This document shows positions 47,626 through 56,806 of a DNA stretch of 64,000 nt, in pieces. Location of the stretch: contig NZ_CP021422.1 of the NCBI RefSeq assembly GCF_002201475.1, positions 1,674,001 to 1,738,000 on the forward strand, in the 5' to 3' direction. The notes under the pieces were generated by a model. It did not search any database. It saw only the letters and a list, made by a program, of their open reading frames with translations, and was not told where the DNA came from. The position numbers and the translations under genes were made by a program. Within the stretch, counting starts at the first letter, position 1. Every line of letters starts with the position of its first letter. This DNA comes from Acutalibacter muris (lineage in GTDB: Bacteria > Bacillota > Clostridia > Oscillospirales > Acutalibacteraceae).

Positions 47626-47826
47626 ATGGCATCTATAACCAAAGACACTATTATCGGCGAGATTTTGGATCTGGACGAGACCACAGCCCCCTTCTTCCTG
47701 GAGATGGGTATGCACTGCCTGGGCTGCCCCTCTGCCCGGGGCGAGACCCTGGAGCAGGCCTGCGCCGTCCACGGCGTGGACCCGGAGGAGCTGGTAAGCA
47801 AGATCAACGCACATCTGAGCAAGTAA
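47626..47826 (+). CDS. DUF1858 (hybrid-cluster-associated redox disulfide) small protein
   Basis: A 66-residue cytoplasmic protein. The DUF1858 domain fills it: MASITKDTIIGEILDLDE, then a redox-type cysteine pair HCLGCP (Cys31 and Cys34) and the helical tail. Family members are often found beside hybrid-cluster proteins or thiol redox genes in anaerobes. ATG 47626 has GGAGGA upstream; ATG 47611 in the same frame overlaps that site. It has its own promoter and terminator. Confidence 0.88.
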   Translation: MASITKDTIIGEILDLDETTAPFFLEMGMHCLGCPSARGETLEQACAVHGVDPEELVSKINAHLSK

Positions 47827-47838
47827 GCGGGAGAGCGA

Positions 47839-47892
47839 CGAAAGGCAGCCGCGCGGCTAGGGGAGACCCGCAGCTTCGCGGCGGCTTCGTTT
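47839..47892 (+). terminator. Terminator after the DUF1858 gene
   Basis: A GC-rich stem, arms at 47839-47853 and 47877-47889, with a roughly 23-base loop region and TTTATT behind it. It lies just before trmK. Confidence 0.5.
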
Positions 47893-47908
47893 ATTGGAGA
47901 GTACAGCG

Positions 47909-48586
47909 ATGAAGGAACCCTTTTCCCTGGGCCCGAGGCTCAGCCTGTGCGCCCGGCTTCTGCGCCCGGGCAGACCCATGGCGGATATCGGCACGGACCA
48001 CGGCTATCTGCCCATCTGGCTTTTAAGGACCGGTGCGGCCCCAAGAGCCATAGCCTGCGATATAAACCCCGGCCCACTGGAGGCAGCAAGAAAGCACGCG
48101 GAGATGTATGGGGTGAAACTGAGATTGGTCCTCTCGGACGGCCTTTCGGCCATATCGCCGGAGGACGCGGAGGATATAGTTATAGCGGGCATGGGCGGGG
48201 AGCTCATTCTGCGTATAATCGACGGCGCGCCCTGGGTCAAATGTACAGATAAGAATATAGTATTGCAGCCCATGAGCGCCGCAGACAAGCTTCGGATTGG
48301 ATTGTGGGAGCGGGGTTTTAATGTGCAGAAGGAGCTGGCGGCTATGGAGAACGGTAAGGTCTACTCGGCATTTTCTGTGCGGTATAAGGGAGAGCTGGGG
48401 GAGATGGGCAGTATCTACCCATATATGGGCAGGCTGGAGTCTGGCACCAGCGAAGTATCTGCATATGCAAAAAAGACCCTGCGGGGCATTAAAAACTCCC
48501 TGCAGGGCGCGGAGCACAACGACAATTCCGAGGAGGCCCGGCGGCTTCGGGAAGTGGTAGAGGGGATAGAGAGGGAATACCTATAA
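47909..48586 (+). CDS. trmK: tRNA (adenine(22)-N1)-methyltransferase TrmK
   Basis: SAM-dependent methylation of A22 in tRNA. The 225-residue protein shows the TrmK/DUF633 signature ADIGTDHGYLPIWLL near residue 24, IACDINPGPLEAAR, and the substrate-site VIAGMGGELI near 94. ATG 47909 has GGAGA upstream. The next gene, nif3-like, is the usual partner of trmK in Firmicutes. Confidence 0.92.
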   Translation: MKEPFSLGPRLSLCARLLRPGRPMADIGTDHGYLPIWLLRTGAAPRAIACDINPGPLEAARKHAEMYGVKLRLVLSDGLSAISPEDAEDIVIAGMGGELILRIIDGAPWVKCTDKNIVLQPMSAADKLRIGLWERGFNVQKELAAMENGKVYSAFSVRYKGELGEMGSIYPYMGRLESGTSEVSAYAKKTLRGIKNSLQGAEHNDNSEEARRLREVVEGIEREYL

Positions 48587-48599
48587 TAAGGAGCACAAT

Positions 48600-49367
48600 A
48601 TGGCAAGAATCTGCGACATATACGACATTATAAACAGCGCCGCCCCCTTTGACAGCCAGATGGCCTTTGACAACTCCGGCCTGCTGGTGGGGGACAGGGC
48701 CACGGAGGTCACCCGGGTGCTTATCTGCCTGGACATAACCCGGGAGGTAATAGACGAGGCAGGGGCCATGAACGCTAACCTGATAATCAGCCATCATCCT
48801 GTGATATTCGACCCTATAAAGTCCCTGAGTAGCCAGGACCCGGCCTATCTGCTGGCGAGGAACGGCATAGCGGCTCTCTGCTGCCACACCAACCTGGATA
48901 TCTCCCCGGTGTGCGGGGTGAACGTTGCCCTGGCAAATAGACTGGGGCTTAGGAATATCCGGCCCGAGGAGGCCTTCGGCGAGGACTGCGTGCTCTACTC
49001 CGGGGAGCTCCTGGAGCCCATGGAGCCTGAGGAATTCGCCTTACACGTAAAGGGGCGGCTTTCAGCCGGCGCGTTGAAGCTCCTCCCCGGCGACGGCATG
49101 GTAAAGCGCGTGTTCCTGTGCAGCGGCGCAGGCGGGGAGTTCGCCCCATACGCCGCCATGCGCGGCGGTGACGCGTACCTGACTGGCGAGATGAAACACC
49201 ACGAGGCTCTTGAAGCTAGAAAAACCGGCCTTACCTGCGTGGTTGCCGGGCATTACGAGACGGAGCGGGTCTTTGCCGAGTATCTGGCGGCGTACCTTAA
49301 AAAGAGGGCGCCTGATACCGGATTCCTGGTGAGCAGGGCGGAGAGCGCGCCCTTCACGACGGTATAG
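48600..49367 (+). CDS. Nif3-like dinuclear metal-binding protein
   Basis: A 255-residue protein of the Nif3/YqfO family, hexameric with a two-metal site. It has DNSGLLVGD near residue 25, the metal ligands in ISHHPVIF near 65 and HTNLDI near 99, and GVNVALANRLGL. In many species it lies behind trmK and sometimes binds GTP cyclohydrolase; its biochemical function is unsettled. Start ATG 48600 has AAGGAG. Confidence 0.9.
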   Translation: MARICDIYDIINSAAPFDSQMAFDNSGLLVGDRATEVTRVLICLDITREVIDEAGAMNANLIISHHPVIFDPIKSLSSQDPAYLLARNGIAALCCHTNLDISPVCGVNVALANRLGLRNIRPEEAFGEDCVLYSGELLEPMEPEEFALHVKGRLSAGALKLLPGDGMVKRVFLCSGAGGEFAPYAAMRGGDAYLTGEMKHHEALEARKTGLTCVVAGHYETERVFAEYLAAYLKKRAPDTGFLVSRAESAPFTTV

Positions 49368-49380
49368 AGGAGACAACGGT

Positions 49381-49842
49381 ATGACAATAGAACCGGCAAA
49401 GCTTGAGGATATGGAGGGTATTTCCAGACTCTACAAAGCGCTCAACACCGATATGTCCCGCCTGCAGCCGGAGATGTTCCGGCCTGCTGGGGAGGACGGC
49501 GGGTTTATCCGCTCCGTGCTGGAAAGTGAAAGAGGTGACCTCCTCCTGGCGCGGGAGGACGGGAGGGTCCTGGGCTTGGCCCTTGTGCAGGATAAGGACA
49601 CGCCGCCATACCCCGCGTTTATCCAGCGGCGGTATACATACCTAATGGACTTGGTGGTAGACCCGGAGTGCCGCAGACAAGGTGTCGGCCGGGCGCTGAT
49701 GGGTGCGGTAAAGGAGTGGGCTAAAAGCCGGAACGCGGAGTTTATCGAGCTGGGCGTGCTGGCGCAGAACGAGGGGGCCATCAGGCTGTATGAGAACCTG
49801 GGCTTTAGGGATTCCAGAAAAATAATGCAGATGGATTTGTAA
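49381..49842 (+). CDS. GNAT-family N-acetyltransferase
   Basis: A 153-residue acetyltransferase. The acetyl-CoA loop is ECRRQGVGRALM near residue 97 and the C-terminal signature NEGAIRLYENLGF near 130. Substrate unknown. It sits 14 bases after the nif3-like gene and 25 before rqcH, so it is probably in the same transcript. Confidence 0.87.
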   Translation: MTIEPAKLEDMEGISRLYKALNTDMSRLQPEMFRPAGEDGGFIRSVLESERGDLLLAREDGRVLGLALVQDKDTPPYPAFIQRRYTYLMDLVVDPECRRQGVGRALMGAVKEWAKSRNAEFIELGVLAQNEGAIRLYENLGFRDSRKIMQMDL

Positions 49843-49867
49843 ATCTACGGACAGAAAGGAACACAAA

Positions 49868-51604
49868 ATGGCACTTGACGGCGCGTTTCTACGCCACATA
49901 AAAAAAGAACTGGAGGACCGGCTCCTGGGGGCTCGGGTGGACAAGGTCCACCAGCCCAACCGCGAGGAACTTGTGATATCCTTCAGAAGCCGGGAGGGAG
50001 CCGAAAAGGTGCTCTTTTCAGCCCGGGCCAACAGCGCCCGGGTACACCTAACTGCGATACCCCTGGAAAACCCGGCCCAGCCGCCGATGCTTTGTATGCT
50101 CCTTCGAAAACGGCTGCTGGGGGCAAAGCTTCGGGAGATACGCCAGCCGGAGCTGGAGCGGCTTCTGCACTTCGACTTCGACTGCATAGATGAACTGGGG
50201 GACCGGGTGGTGCTGACCCTGACGATGGAGATAATGGGCCGGTACAGCAACATAATCCTCAGCGGCCCCGACGGCAAGATAATCGACGCATTAAAGCGGG
50301 TGGACGCGTCCATGACCTCCCAGCGTCTGGTCCTGCCTGGGCTTACTTACCAGCTGCCCCCGCCCCAGGACAAGCTCTGTATGCTGACGGCCGCCCCCCA
50401 GGAGCTGACGGCGGCGCTGCAGGGGCTGCCAAGGGATATGGAGCTCTCCAAGGGGCTTTTAAGCGTGCTGCAAGGAGTTTCCCCGGTGGTCTGCCGGGAG
50501 TTGGCCCACCGGGTGGGCCGGGGCCGGGAGCTGACGGTGATGACAATGGACGAGGAGCAGCTTTTCCGGCTTGGCTTCTTCTACCAGAAGCTGCGGGAGA
50601 CGGTGAGGGACGTAAGTGGCGAGCCGTATATGGCGGTGAATATGCAGAAAAAGCCCATGGACTTCTCGTTTATAGACATACAGCAGTACGGTACCTCGGC
50701 CGTGGTGCGAAAGGGGGAGAGCTTTTCGGGGCTTCTGGACAGCTTCTATCAGGAGAAGGACCAGTTGGAGCGTATGCGGGTGCGGGAGCAGGACCTTCTG
50801 CGGCTGCTTTCTAACCACTCCGAGCGGCTCTCAAGGAAGATAAGCGCCCAGCAGGCAGAGCTCAGTCAGTGTGCCCAGCGGGATAATCTGCGGGTGATGG
50901 GCGATCTTCTCAGTGCGAACCTCTACAGCCTTGAAAAGGGGAGGGAATCGGTAGAGTTGCAAAACTTCTACGAGGAGGACGGGCCCACGGTAAGGATAAA
51001 GCTTGACCCGGCCCTCACCCCCAACCAGAACGCTCAGAAATACTATAAGGAGTACCGCAAGGCAAAGACCGCCGAGGAGAAGCTCACCGAGCAGATAGAG
51101 CTGGCGGGCAGGGAGCTTACTTACCTCGAGTCGGTGCTGGAGGCCCTGGCTCGGGCCGAGACCGAGCGGGACCTTATGGAGATACGCACCGAGCTCAAGG
51201 AGCAGGGGTATCTCAAGACCAGTCGCGGCAAAAAGGAGCGGCCCCCCGCTGTAAGCGCACCCATGAGTTTTCAGAGCTCTGACGGCTTCACAATACTTGT
51301 GGGCAGGAATAACCGCCAGAACGACCGGCTGACCATGAAGCTGGCGAGCAATAACGATATCTGGTTCCACACCAAGAATATACCCGGTTCCCACACCGTA
51401 CTGGTGACAGAGGGCCGTAGGCCGACGGAGAAAGCCATGGAGGAGGCCGCCGTGCTGGCCGCCCGACACAGTCGGGCCAAGGGCTCCTCTCAGGTGCCGG
51501 TGGACTATACCCAGGTGCGTAACGTCAGCAAGCCTCAGGGGGCAAGGCCGGGCATGGTGATATATGTGAATTATAAGACGGTATTTGTGGACCCCGGGGA
51601 GTAG
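49868..51604 (+). CDS. rqcH: Ribosome quality control protein RqcH (NFACT family)
   Basis: A 578-residue NFACT protein. Homologues bind stalled large ribosomal subunits and recruit tRNA-Ala to add C-terminal alanine tails; some are also annotated as fibronectin-binding. The NFACT-N domain opens MALDGAFLRHIKKELEDRLLGARVDKVHQP; a long coiled-coil follows about residues 295-480; the NFACT-R domain is in FTILVGRNNRQNDRLTMK, DIWFHTKNIPGSHTVL. AAAGGA precedes ATG 49868. A very strong hairpin lies 27 bases behind the stop. Confidence 0.9.
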   Translation: MALDGAFLRHIKKELEDRLLGARVDKVHQPNREELVISFRSREGAEKVLFSARANSARVHLTAIPLENPAQPPMLCMLLRKRLLGAKLREIRQPELERLLHFDFDCIDELGDRVVLTLTMEIMGRYSNIILSGPDGKIIDALKRVDASMTSQRLVLPGLTYQLPPPQDKLCMLTAAPQELTAALQGLPRDMELSKGLLSVLQGVSPVVCRELAHRVGRGRELTVMTMDEEQLFRLGFFYQKLRETVRDVSGEPYMAVNMQKKPMDFSFIDIQQYGTSAVVRKGESFSGLLDSFYQEKDQLERMRVREQDLLRLLSNHSERLSRKISAQQAELSQCAQRDNLRVMGDLLSANLYSLEKGRESVELQNFYEEDGPTVRIKLDPALTPNQNAQKYYKEYRKAKTAEEKLTEQIELAGRELTYLESVLEALARAETERDLMEIRTELKEQGYLKTSRGKKERPPAVSAPMSFQSSDGFTILVGRNNRQNDRLTMKLASNNDIWFHTKNIPGSHTVLVTEGRRPTEKAMEEAAVLAARHSRAKGSSQVPVDYTQVRNVSKPQGARPGMVIYVNYKTVFVDPGE

Positions 51605-51630
51605 GACTAATACGCCGGAGCCGCAAAAAG

Positions 51631-51668
51631 AGAAATCAAACCCCTAGTTTACTAGGGGTTTGATTTCT
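51631..51668. terminator. Bidirectional terminator after rqcH
   Basis: A perfect 18-bp inverted repeat (51631-51648 with 51651-51668) with a two-base centre. The arms begin AGAAATCAAACCCC. It can fold in either transcript and lies between rqcH and the AraC gene, which converge here. Confidence 0.75.
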
Positions 51669-51831
51669 GCACAGCAAAGCTAATTGCGGTCTGAAAATTG
51701 TGCACTATCTTGCGAGCTTATGGAAAATAGATTCTCTTAGGGGAATATAAAATCAATATAGTGGAAAAAGAAGTCAAAGAGAGGGTAGAAACCAAAGACT
51801 ACTGCCGATATAATAGAGACAGAGAGTGTTC

Positions 51832-52659
51832 CTAGTCGCCAAAGGTCTCTCGGAAGGCTCTGGGCGGGCAGCCGTAGCGCTGGGTAAAGAGCCTGTAAAA
51901 GTGGCTCTGGCTGTTGAAGCCGCACTGAGCGCCAACCTCGATCACCGGCAGATCCTGGGTGAGCAGCAGCTGCGCCGCATAGCTAAGGCGTTTTGCGTTG
52001 ATGAACTCTGTGGGCGTAACCCCCAGATACCGGCGGAAGGAGCGGGTTAGGTGCTCCTGGGAGAGCCTTGCTAGTGTCAGCATATGGGAAAGTCCCGGGA
52101 CAAAGTGCTCCGGGCTTTCCATCTGATCCACGAGCTGAGCCAACCAGGAGGGAAGGCGGTCGGTTTCCTCTGGCATTGCAAGGAACAGCCCTACTAGGTA
52201 TGGAAACACGCTGAGCATATGCCGGTAGGAGGTCTCGTTCTCCGAAATGGTTTGATTTTCCAGGAGTTTCTTCTGGGCGTCCCAAAGCGCTGGGCCGGAG
52301 AGCACCCGCAAGGGGGATATCGGGGGAGCATCAAACCTGGCCCTGTCTATCTCCAGATATTCGCACAGTCGGAGAAAGACCGGGCAGGGGATACCGATGT
52401 TGATTATCTCGAAGTCGCTGTTATTGAGGAACTCGTACCTATGGGTGTCCGTGGGACGGATCAGCACTAGGGAACCCGCGGTCAGCAGCTGGGTCTGACC
52501 GTTGATTACGTGGACCGCGCTGCCCTGAGGGACCAGAAACAGCTCATAAAAGTCGTGGGTGTGCAGCCGGTAGGTGGAGTGTACACCGTACTGGTGCAGG
52601 GCCTTGCCACCTGTCCGGCGCATTTCCTCCTCCGTCTGGCGCAGCAGGACCGCCTCCAT
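51832..52659 (-). CDS. AraC-family transcriptional regulator with N-terminal cupin domain
   Basis: A 275-residue regulator. The N-terminal half is a cupin-like sensor: THDFYELFLVPQG, LLTAGSLVLIRPTDTHRYEF. The C-terminal two helix-turn-helix motifs read LARLSQEHLTRSFRRYLGVTPTEFINAKRL and IEVGAQCGFNSQSHFYRLFTQRYGCPP. ATG 52659 has AAGGAGG upstream; the longer in-frame start lacks a site. It is transcribed divergently from the glycyl radical enzyme gene across 124 bases, so that gene is the likely target, activated by a small carbohydrate-type ligand. Ligand and operator are unknown. Confidence 0.9.
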   Translation of the reverse strand: MEAVLLRQTEEEMRRTGGKALHQYGVHSTYRLHTHDFYELFLVPQGSAVHVINGQTQLLTAGSLVLIRPTDTHRYEFLNNSDFEIINIGIPCPVFLRLCEYLEIDRARFDAPPISPLRVLSGPALWDAQKKLLENQTISENETSYRHMLSVFPYLVGLFLAMPEETDRLPSWLAQLVDQMESPEHFVPGLSHMLTLARLSQEHLTRSFRRYLGVTPTEFINAKRLSYAAQLLLTQDLPVIEVGAQCGFNSQSHFYRLFTQRYGCPPRAFRETFGD

Positions 52660-52783
52660 AAAACCGCCTCCTTTTTGGTTTATCCCCATTATATCGTTCG
52701 GAGGAGGAAAGCGCAAGAGAAAAATCAATAAACGAGAACTTTGGAAAGAAATTATACTGAAAATTCAGAAAGGAAGTTATGCT

Positions 52784-55033
52784 ATGAGCCGAACTGATTT
52801 ACAGAAGCTTCGGGAGGTTCTGGAATTTACACGCATCTACCAGGAAAACAGCGGGGATATCTATTTGAGAGAGGCCCGCTGCTTAGACTACCAACTGGAG
52901 CATATCCTGGTGCCTTTGGACGAAGAGGCGGGAATTGCCGGACGTTATGACCATGGCTTTGTTGGATTCAGCTCCCAGACTGGGGGCTACTCTGTCTTGG
53001 GTGCCGGGTACACCTACTACTTTAAGGAGTTTGAGTTCGTAAACGCCCTGCAGCGTTGTGCCGGGGAACTGACTGCCTCCGAGAACTATGCCCTGCAGGC
53101 AGCCCAAGCCTTCTGGAAGGAGGAGAATACCTCCAGAAAGCTGGACCTGGCCTTTGCCCGCCGGTATGGTTATGTCCCGGGTAAGGGCTATCCTGCCCCG
53201 GGCGTGGGAAATTGCGACTGCCGGGTGGCGGGGACCAACCTTGACTTCCACAAGCTTGTGGACCTTGGTTTTGACGGCCTTGAAAAGGAGATTGAACAGA
53301 AGATAAAGGAAAACGGAGACTCCAGCTTCTATGAAGCTCTTAAGCTCTGGATCGGGAGCCTGCAAAAAGCCTGTGAGCGCTACCGCCGCCAGGCCCTGGA
53401 GCTGGCGGCCCACAGCACCTCCAAGGAGTCCAGACGGCGGTTCCTGGATTTAGCGGGGGCTTTGGAGCACCTCCAGCACCAGCCTCCTCAGAGTTTCCTG
53501 GAGGGCGTGCAGCTTATGTGGATCTACTCCGTAAGCTGTGATTTGATGAACTACGGCCGTATGGACGACTATCTGGGTCCGCTCTACGCCGGGGACCTAG
53601 ATGCCGGACGGCTTACGGAGGAGGAGGGCGTGCAGATTATCCTATACTTATATAAGCACTTTTTGGAGATAAACAAGATCCACGACTGCCGTGTGATTGT
53701 GGGAGGCGTAGGCCGCCGGCATCCCCGGGAGGCGGACAGGCTGGCCGTTGCCATTATGGAGGCGACCCGGCGCTTCCGGGAGGCGGTGCCCCAGCTGACC
53801 CTGCGGTACTATACCGGCATGAGCGAAGCGGTGTTCCATAAGGCCATGGAGGTGAACGCCGAAGGGGTCACCTTCCCCATTATTTACTCTGACGACACCA
53901 ACGTGCCCGCGGTACAGCAGGTATATGGGGTCGGCAGGGAGGAGGCAGAGCAGTATGTGCCCTTTGGCTGCGGGGAATACGTGCTGGCAGGGTACAGCGT
54001 GGGCACCCCCAACAACGGCATCAATGCCCTGAAGGCTCTGGATCTGGCCCTGCATAACGGGCGGGACTCATATCACAACGTCCTATGTGGGCCTCGAACC
54101 GGGGAGCTCTCAGAGCTTGACGGCTTCGAGAAGCTCTATGAGGCGGTTCTCAATCAGCTTAAGCCGGTAATGGAGCGATTTGCTGAGCATAAGTACCTCA
54201 ACTATATAGTCGCCGGAGAGAACGCTCCCTATCTGCATCTGAGCCTGCTGCTGCACGACTGTGTGGAGACTGGAAAGCCGGTCTTTGAAGGAGGTGTACG
54301 TTACCTGAATGCTTCCAGCGAGACCTTTGGAGTAATTAGCTGTGCGGACAGCCTTACAGCCATTCGGAAACTAGTGTATGAGGAGAAACGCCTGAGCTTA
54401 GAGGAACTGGTGGAGGTCCTGGACCAAAACTTTGAAGGCAGGGAGGAGATACGCCGGCTCTGCCTGGAAGCGCCCAAATACGGCAACGACGACGACATTG
54501 CCGACAGCATGGCCCAGCGGCTTTTCAGCGACATGGGAGATATCACCTTAGAGGCAGGGAAGAAGGCAGGACTGCATCGGTACAATATTGTCAGCGTTAA
54601 CAACTCCATGAGCGCTGAATGGGGCAATTTCTGCTCCGCCTCCGCCTGCGGACGGAAAAAAGGCGATCCCATGGCCAACGCCAACGGCCCCTCCATCGGC
54701 GCGGACAAATGCGGTATTACGGCGCTTCTCAACTCTATGTCTAAATTTGATAACACAAAGCATGTGGGAGTCATCAACAACGTGCGCTTTACCAAAGAGC
54801 TCTTCACCCGGTCCGGCGACAAGGTGGCGGCGGTGCTCAAGGCCTTCTACCAGAACGGCGGGGTTCAGACCAACCTGTGCGTGGTGGGCCGGGAGGACCT
54901 GGAAAACGCTATGGAGCACCCGGAAAAGTACCAGAATCTTATGGTACGCATCGGCGGCTTCAGCGCCCGGTTTGTTACCCTAAACCCCATTGTGCAGCGT
55001 GAGATATTGGAGAGGACCACCTATGACGCGTGA
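52784..55033 (+). CDS. Glycyl radical enzyme of the pyruvate formate-lyase/diol dehydratase superfamily
   Basis: A 749-residue oxygen-sensitive radical enzyme. The catalytic cysteine is in FGCGEYV (Cys396), followed two residues later by Glu398, as in the dehydratase/lyase clades rather than the Cys-Cys of pyruvate formate-lyase. The radical glycine is Gly725 in VRIGGFSARF, 24 residues from the end. ATG 52784 (MSRTDLQKLREVLEF) has AGGAAG upstream. The activase gene overlaps its end by 11 bases. No microcompartment or acetyl-CoA genes are near. Neighbours are a GH28-like enzyme and an oligosaccharide transporter, so the substrate may come from plant polysaccharides; this is inference. The exact reaction cannot be assigned. 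Confidence 0.9.
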   Translation: MSRTDLQKLREVLEFTRIYQENSGDIYLREARCLDYQLEHILVPLDEEAGIAGRYDHGFVGFSSQTGGYSVLGAGYTYYFKEFEFVNALQRCAGELTASENYALQAAQAFWKEENTSRKLDLAFARRYGYVPGKGYPAPGVGNCDCRVAGTNLDFHKLVDLGFDGLEKEIEQKIKENGDSSFYEALKLWIGSLQKACERYRRQALELAAHSTSKESRRRFLDLAGALEHLQHQPPQSFLEGVQLMWIYSVSCDLMNYGRMDDYLGPLYAGDLDAGRLTEEEGVQIILYLYKHFLEINKIHDCRVIVGGVGRRHPREADRLAVAIMEATRRFREAVPQLTLRYYTGMSEAVFHKAMEVNAEGVTFPIIYSDDTNVPAVQQVYGVGREEAEQYVPFGCGEYVLAGYSVGTPNNGINALKALDLALHNGRDSYHNVLCGPRTGELSELDGFEKLYEAVLNQLKPVMERFAEHKYLNYIVAGENAPYLHLSLLLHDCVETGKPVFEGGVRYLNASSETFGVISCADSLTAIRKLVYEEKRLSLEELVEVLDQNFEGREEIRRLCLEAPKYGNDDDIADSMAQRLFSDMGDITLEAGKKAGLHRYNIVSVNNSMSAEWGNFCSASACGRKKGDPMANANGPSIGADKCGITALLNSMSKFDNTKHVGVINNVRFTKELFTRSGDKVAAVLKAFYQNGGVQTNLCVVGREDLENAMEHPEKYQNLMVRIGGFSARFVTLNPIVQREILERTTYDA

Positions 55034-55910
55034 AGAAAAGGCCCTGATTTTCGATGTCCAGCGCTTCTGTGTACACGATGGTCCGGGCATTCGCAGCACG
55101 GTATTTTTCAAAGGCTGCAATATGCGCTGTGCCTGGTGCCACAACCCTGAGAGCTTCTCACAAAGGCCGGAGCTACTCTTTCGCCCGGAGAAATGCACCG
55201 CCTGCGGGGCCTGTGAAGCCTGCCCTTCGGGGGCGCACCGAAGGGAGAACGGCTCTCACAGCTTTCATCGTGAGAACTGTTCTGGCTGCGGAGTCTGTGC
55301 CAGTCTCTGTCCAAATGGGGCTTTGGAGCTATCCGGCCGGGAGATGACCGTAGAAGAGGTCATGGAGGAGCTTCGAAAGGACGATAAATACTATGCCGCC
55401 TCCGGCGGCGGGGTCACGCTCTCCGGGGGAGAGGCCTCCATCTGGTTTAATTTTGTTCGGGAGCTGCTGGACGCCTGTAAGTCTCAGGGGTTTCATACGG
55501 CACTGGAAACCAACGGCCTTATCTCTGCAGAGCGCTTGGAAGCCCTGATTCCCAGGACAGATCTGTTTCTCTTTGACTGCAAGCACACGGACCCAGAGCC
55601 CCATCTTCACTGGACAGGTGCTCCTCTCCAGCCGGTACTGGACAGCTTGCAGGCTTTGGACCGGGCCGGGGCGAAGGTTATCCTACGCTGTCCAATAATC
55701 CCCGGGGTGAACGACGGTGAGGCCCATTTTGCGGCGCTTCGGGATATCCGGGCAAAGTATGCCTCAATTCAGCAGGTAGAGGTCATGGCCTATCATGACG
55801 TCGGCCGGGGCAAGTGGCAGGCGCTGGGGCGGTCCTACGCTTTTGAGGATCTAAAGACGGTCCCGCCGGACCAGAAGCGCCGCTGGCAGGAGCAGTTAAG
55901 TCAACTATGA
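55023..55910 (+). CDS. Glycyl radical enzyme activating enzyme
   Basis: Radical-SAM protein that abstracts hydrogen from the partner enzyme's glycine. The 295-residue protein has the CxxxCxxC cluster motif in GCNMRCAWCHNPE near residue 31, the inserted two-cluster ferredoxin domain (CTACGACEACP and CSGCGVCASLCP, about residues 58-105) that marks dehydratase-type activases and is missing in PflA, then GGVTLSGGE and the C-terminal barrel. ATG 55023 lies inside the end of the radical enzyme gene, implying coupled translation and a dedicated pair. Confidence 0.94.
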   Translation: MTREEKALIFDVQRFCVHDGPGIRSTVFFKGCNMRCAWCHNPESFSQRPELLFRPEKCTACGACEACPSGAHRRENGSHSFHRENCSGCGVCASLCPNGALELSGREMTVEEVMEELRKDDKYYAASGGGVTLSGGEASIWFNFVRELLDACKSQGFHTALETNGLISAERLEALIPRTDLFLFDCKHTDPEPHLHWTGAPLQPVLDSLQALDRAGAKVILRCPIIPGVNDGEAHFAALRDIRAKYASIQQVEVMAYHDVGRGKWQALGRSYAFEDLKTVPPDQKRRWQEQLSQL

Positions 55911-55913
55911 GTA

Positions 55914-55948
55914 AAACGGACGCGGCCATTAAGGCTGCGTCCGTTTCC
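55914..55948. terminator. Bidirectional terminator between convergent operons
   Basis: AACGGACGCGGCC pairs with GGCTGCGTCCGTT (one wobble), with T-rich flanks on both strands (TTTCC on plus, TTTTAC on minus). It separates the activase gene from the leftward sugar operon. Confidence 0.75.
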
Positions 55949-55953
55949 TCCGC

Positions 55954-56790
55954 TTAGAGCTTCACCCATTCGTCTGGCTGAACAGAGGCTTTCAGCAAAG
56001 CTTCCCGGGTGGCAATTACGGCAATGGTGTCCTCGTGAGAGACCGGTGGATCTTCCCCCAGAAAGAACCGGGCCATCTCCTTCATGAACCTGTGGTAATA
56101 GTCAGAGACGATTTCTATGCGCTGGGTGGAGGCGTCCGTCTTGTCCAAGGTCATGGCGAAGGGACAGTCCCAGCCGTGGTGGGAGAAGTGAGAGAGCCTT
56201 CCGTCGGCAAATTCCAGCACCCCGGCGGGCAGGGATTGGGTGCCGGTAAATTTCACCCGCTTCACCGCCCTGCCCATCAGAGCTAGGATAGGCTCTATCT
56301 GGTGGATGGCGTAGTTATCCAGGGGACCGGGGCCCTCGCTAACCAGCCCGGCCAGCCGGGCACGGTCCACCGGCTCTAGCTCCTCCGCAAAGCGCAGGGC
56401 GGAGGCGGAGAAGCAAGGGGTGTCGTTTCTTTCGGCAATGTCAAAGAGCTCCTGGGCCTCACGCTTGGAGTTTGCGAAGGTCTTGTCCACATACACCCGC
56501 TTGCCACTCTCTAAAGGCAGGCGGCAGAGCTCAGGATGCATCTCAGGGTTATCAGGGGACAGCACATTCAGACAGTCGCTCCTCTCAATGAGCTCCTCAA
56601 TGCTCCCCACCAGCTCCATGCCGTGCTTCTCGCACCACTCCTCGCTTGTCATGCCGGTGATGGGCGAGGTTATCTTCCCATAGGCGTACCTGACCTCCAG
56701 CTCGCCCTTCGAGGCGTCCTTGAGCCACTGAGGGTAATTATTGGCGTGGTACTCATCCAGATAGTAGTCAATGAATCCAACTGTTTTCAT
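55954..56790 (-). CDS. Gfo/Idh/MocA-like oxidoreductase, atypical and short
   Basis: A 278-residue protein distantly like NAD(P)-dependent sugar oxidoreductases. It starts MKTVGFIDYYLDEYHANNYPQWL, lacking the usual GxGxxG of the Rossmann fold. The next elements are family-like: CLNVLSPDNPEMHPELC, GKRVYVDKTFANS (position of the EKP lysine) and a C-terminal alpha/beta portion (GVLEFADGRLSHFSHHGWDCPF). It is shorter than the typical 330-380. It ends the transporter-GH28 operon, with start ATG 56790 preceded by AGGAGA. It may oxidise or epimerise a sugar released from the imported oligosaccharide; the missing motif leaves cofactor use open. Confidence 0.75.
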   Translation of the reverse strand: MKTVGFIDYYLDEYHANNYPQWLKDASKGELEVRYAYGKITSPITGMTSEEWCEKHGMELVGSIEELIERSDCLNVLSPDNPEMHPELCRLPLESGKRVYVDKTFANSKREAQELFDIAERNDTPCFSASALRFAEELEPVDRARLAGLVSEGPGPLDNYAIHQIEPILALMGRAVKRVKFTGTQSLPAGVLEFADGRLSHFSHHGWDCPFAMTLDKTDASTQRIEIVSDYYHRFMKEMARFFLGEDPPVSHEDTIAVIATREALLKASVQPDEWVKL

Positions 56791-56806
56791 AATAAAGCGT
56801 CTCCTA

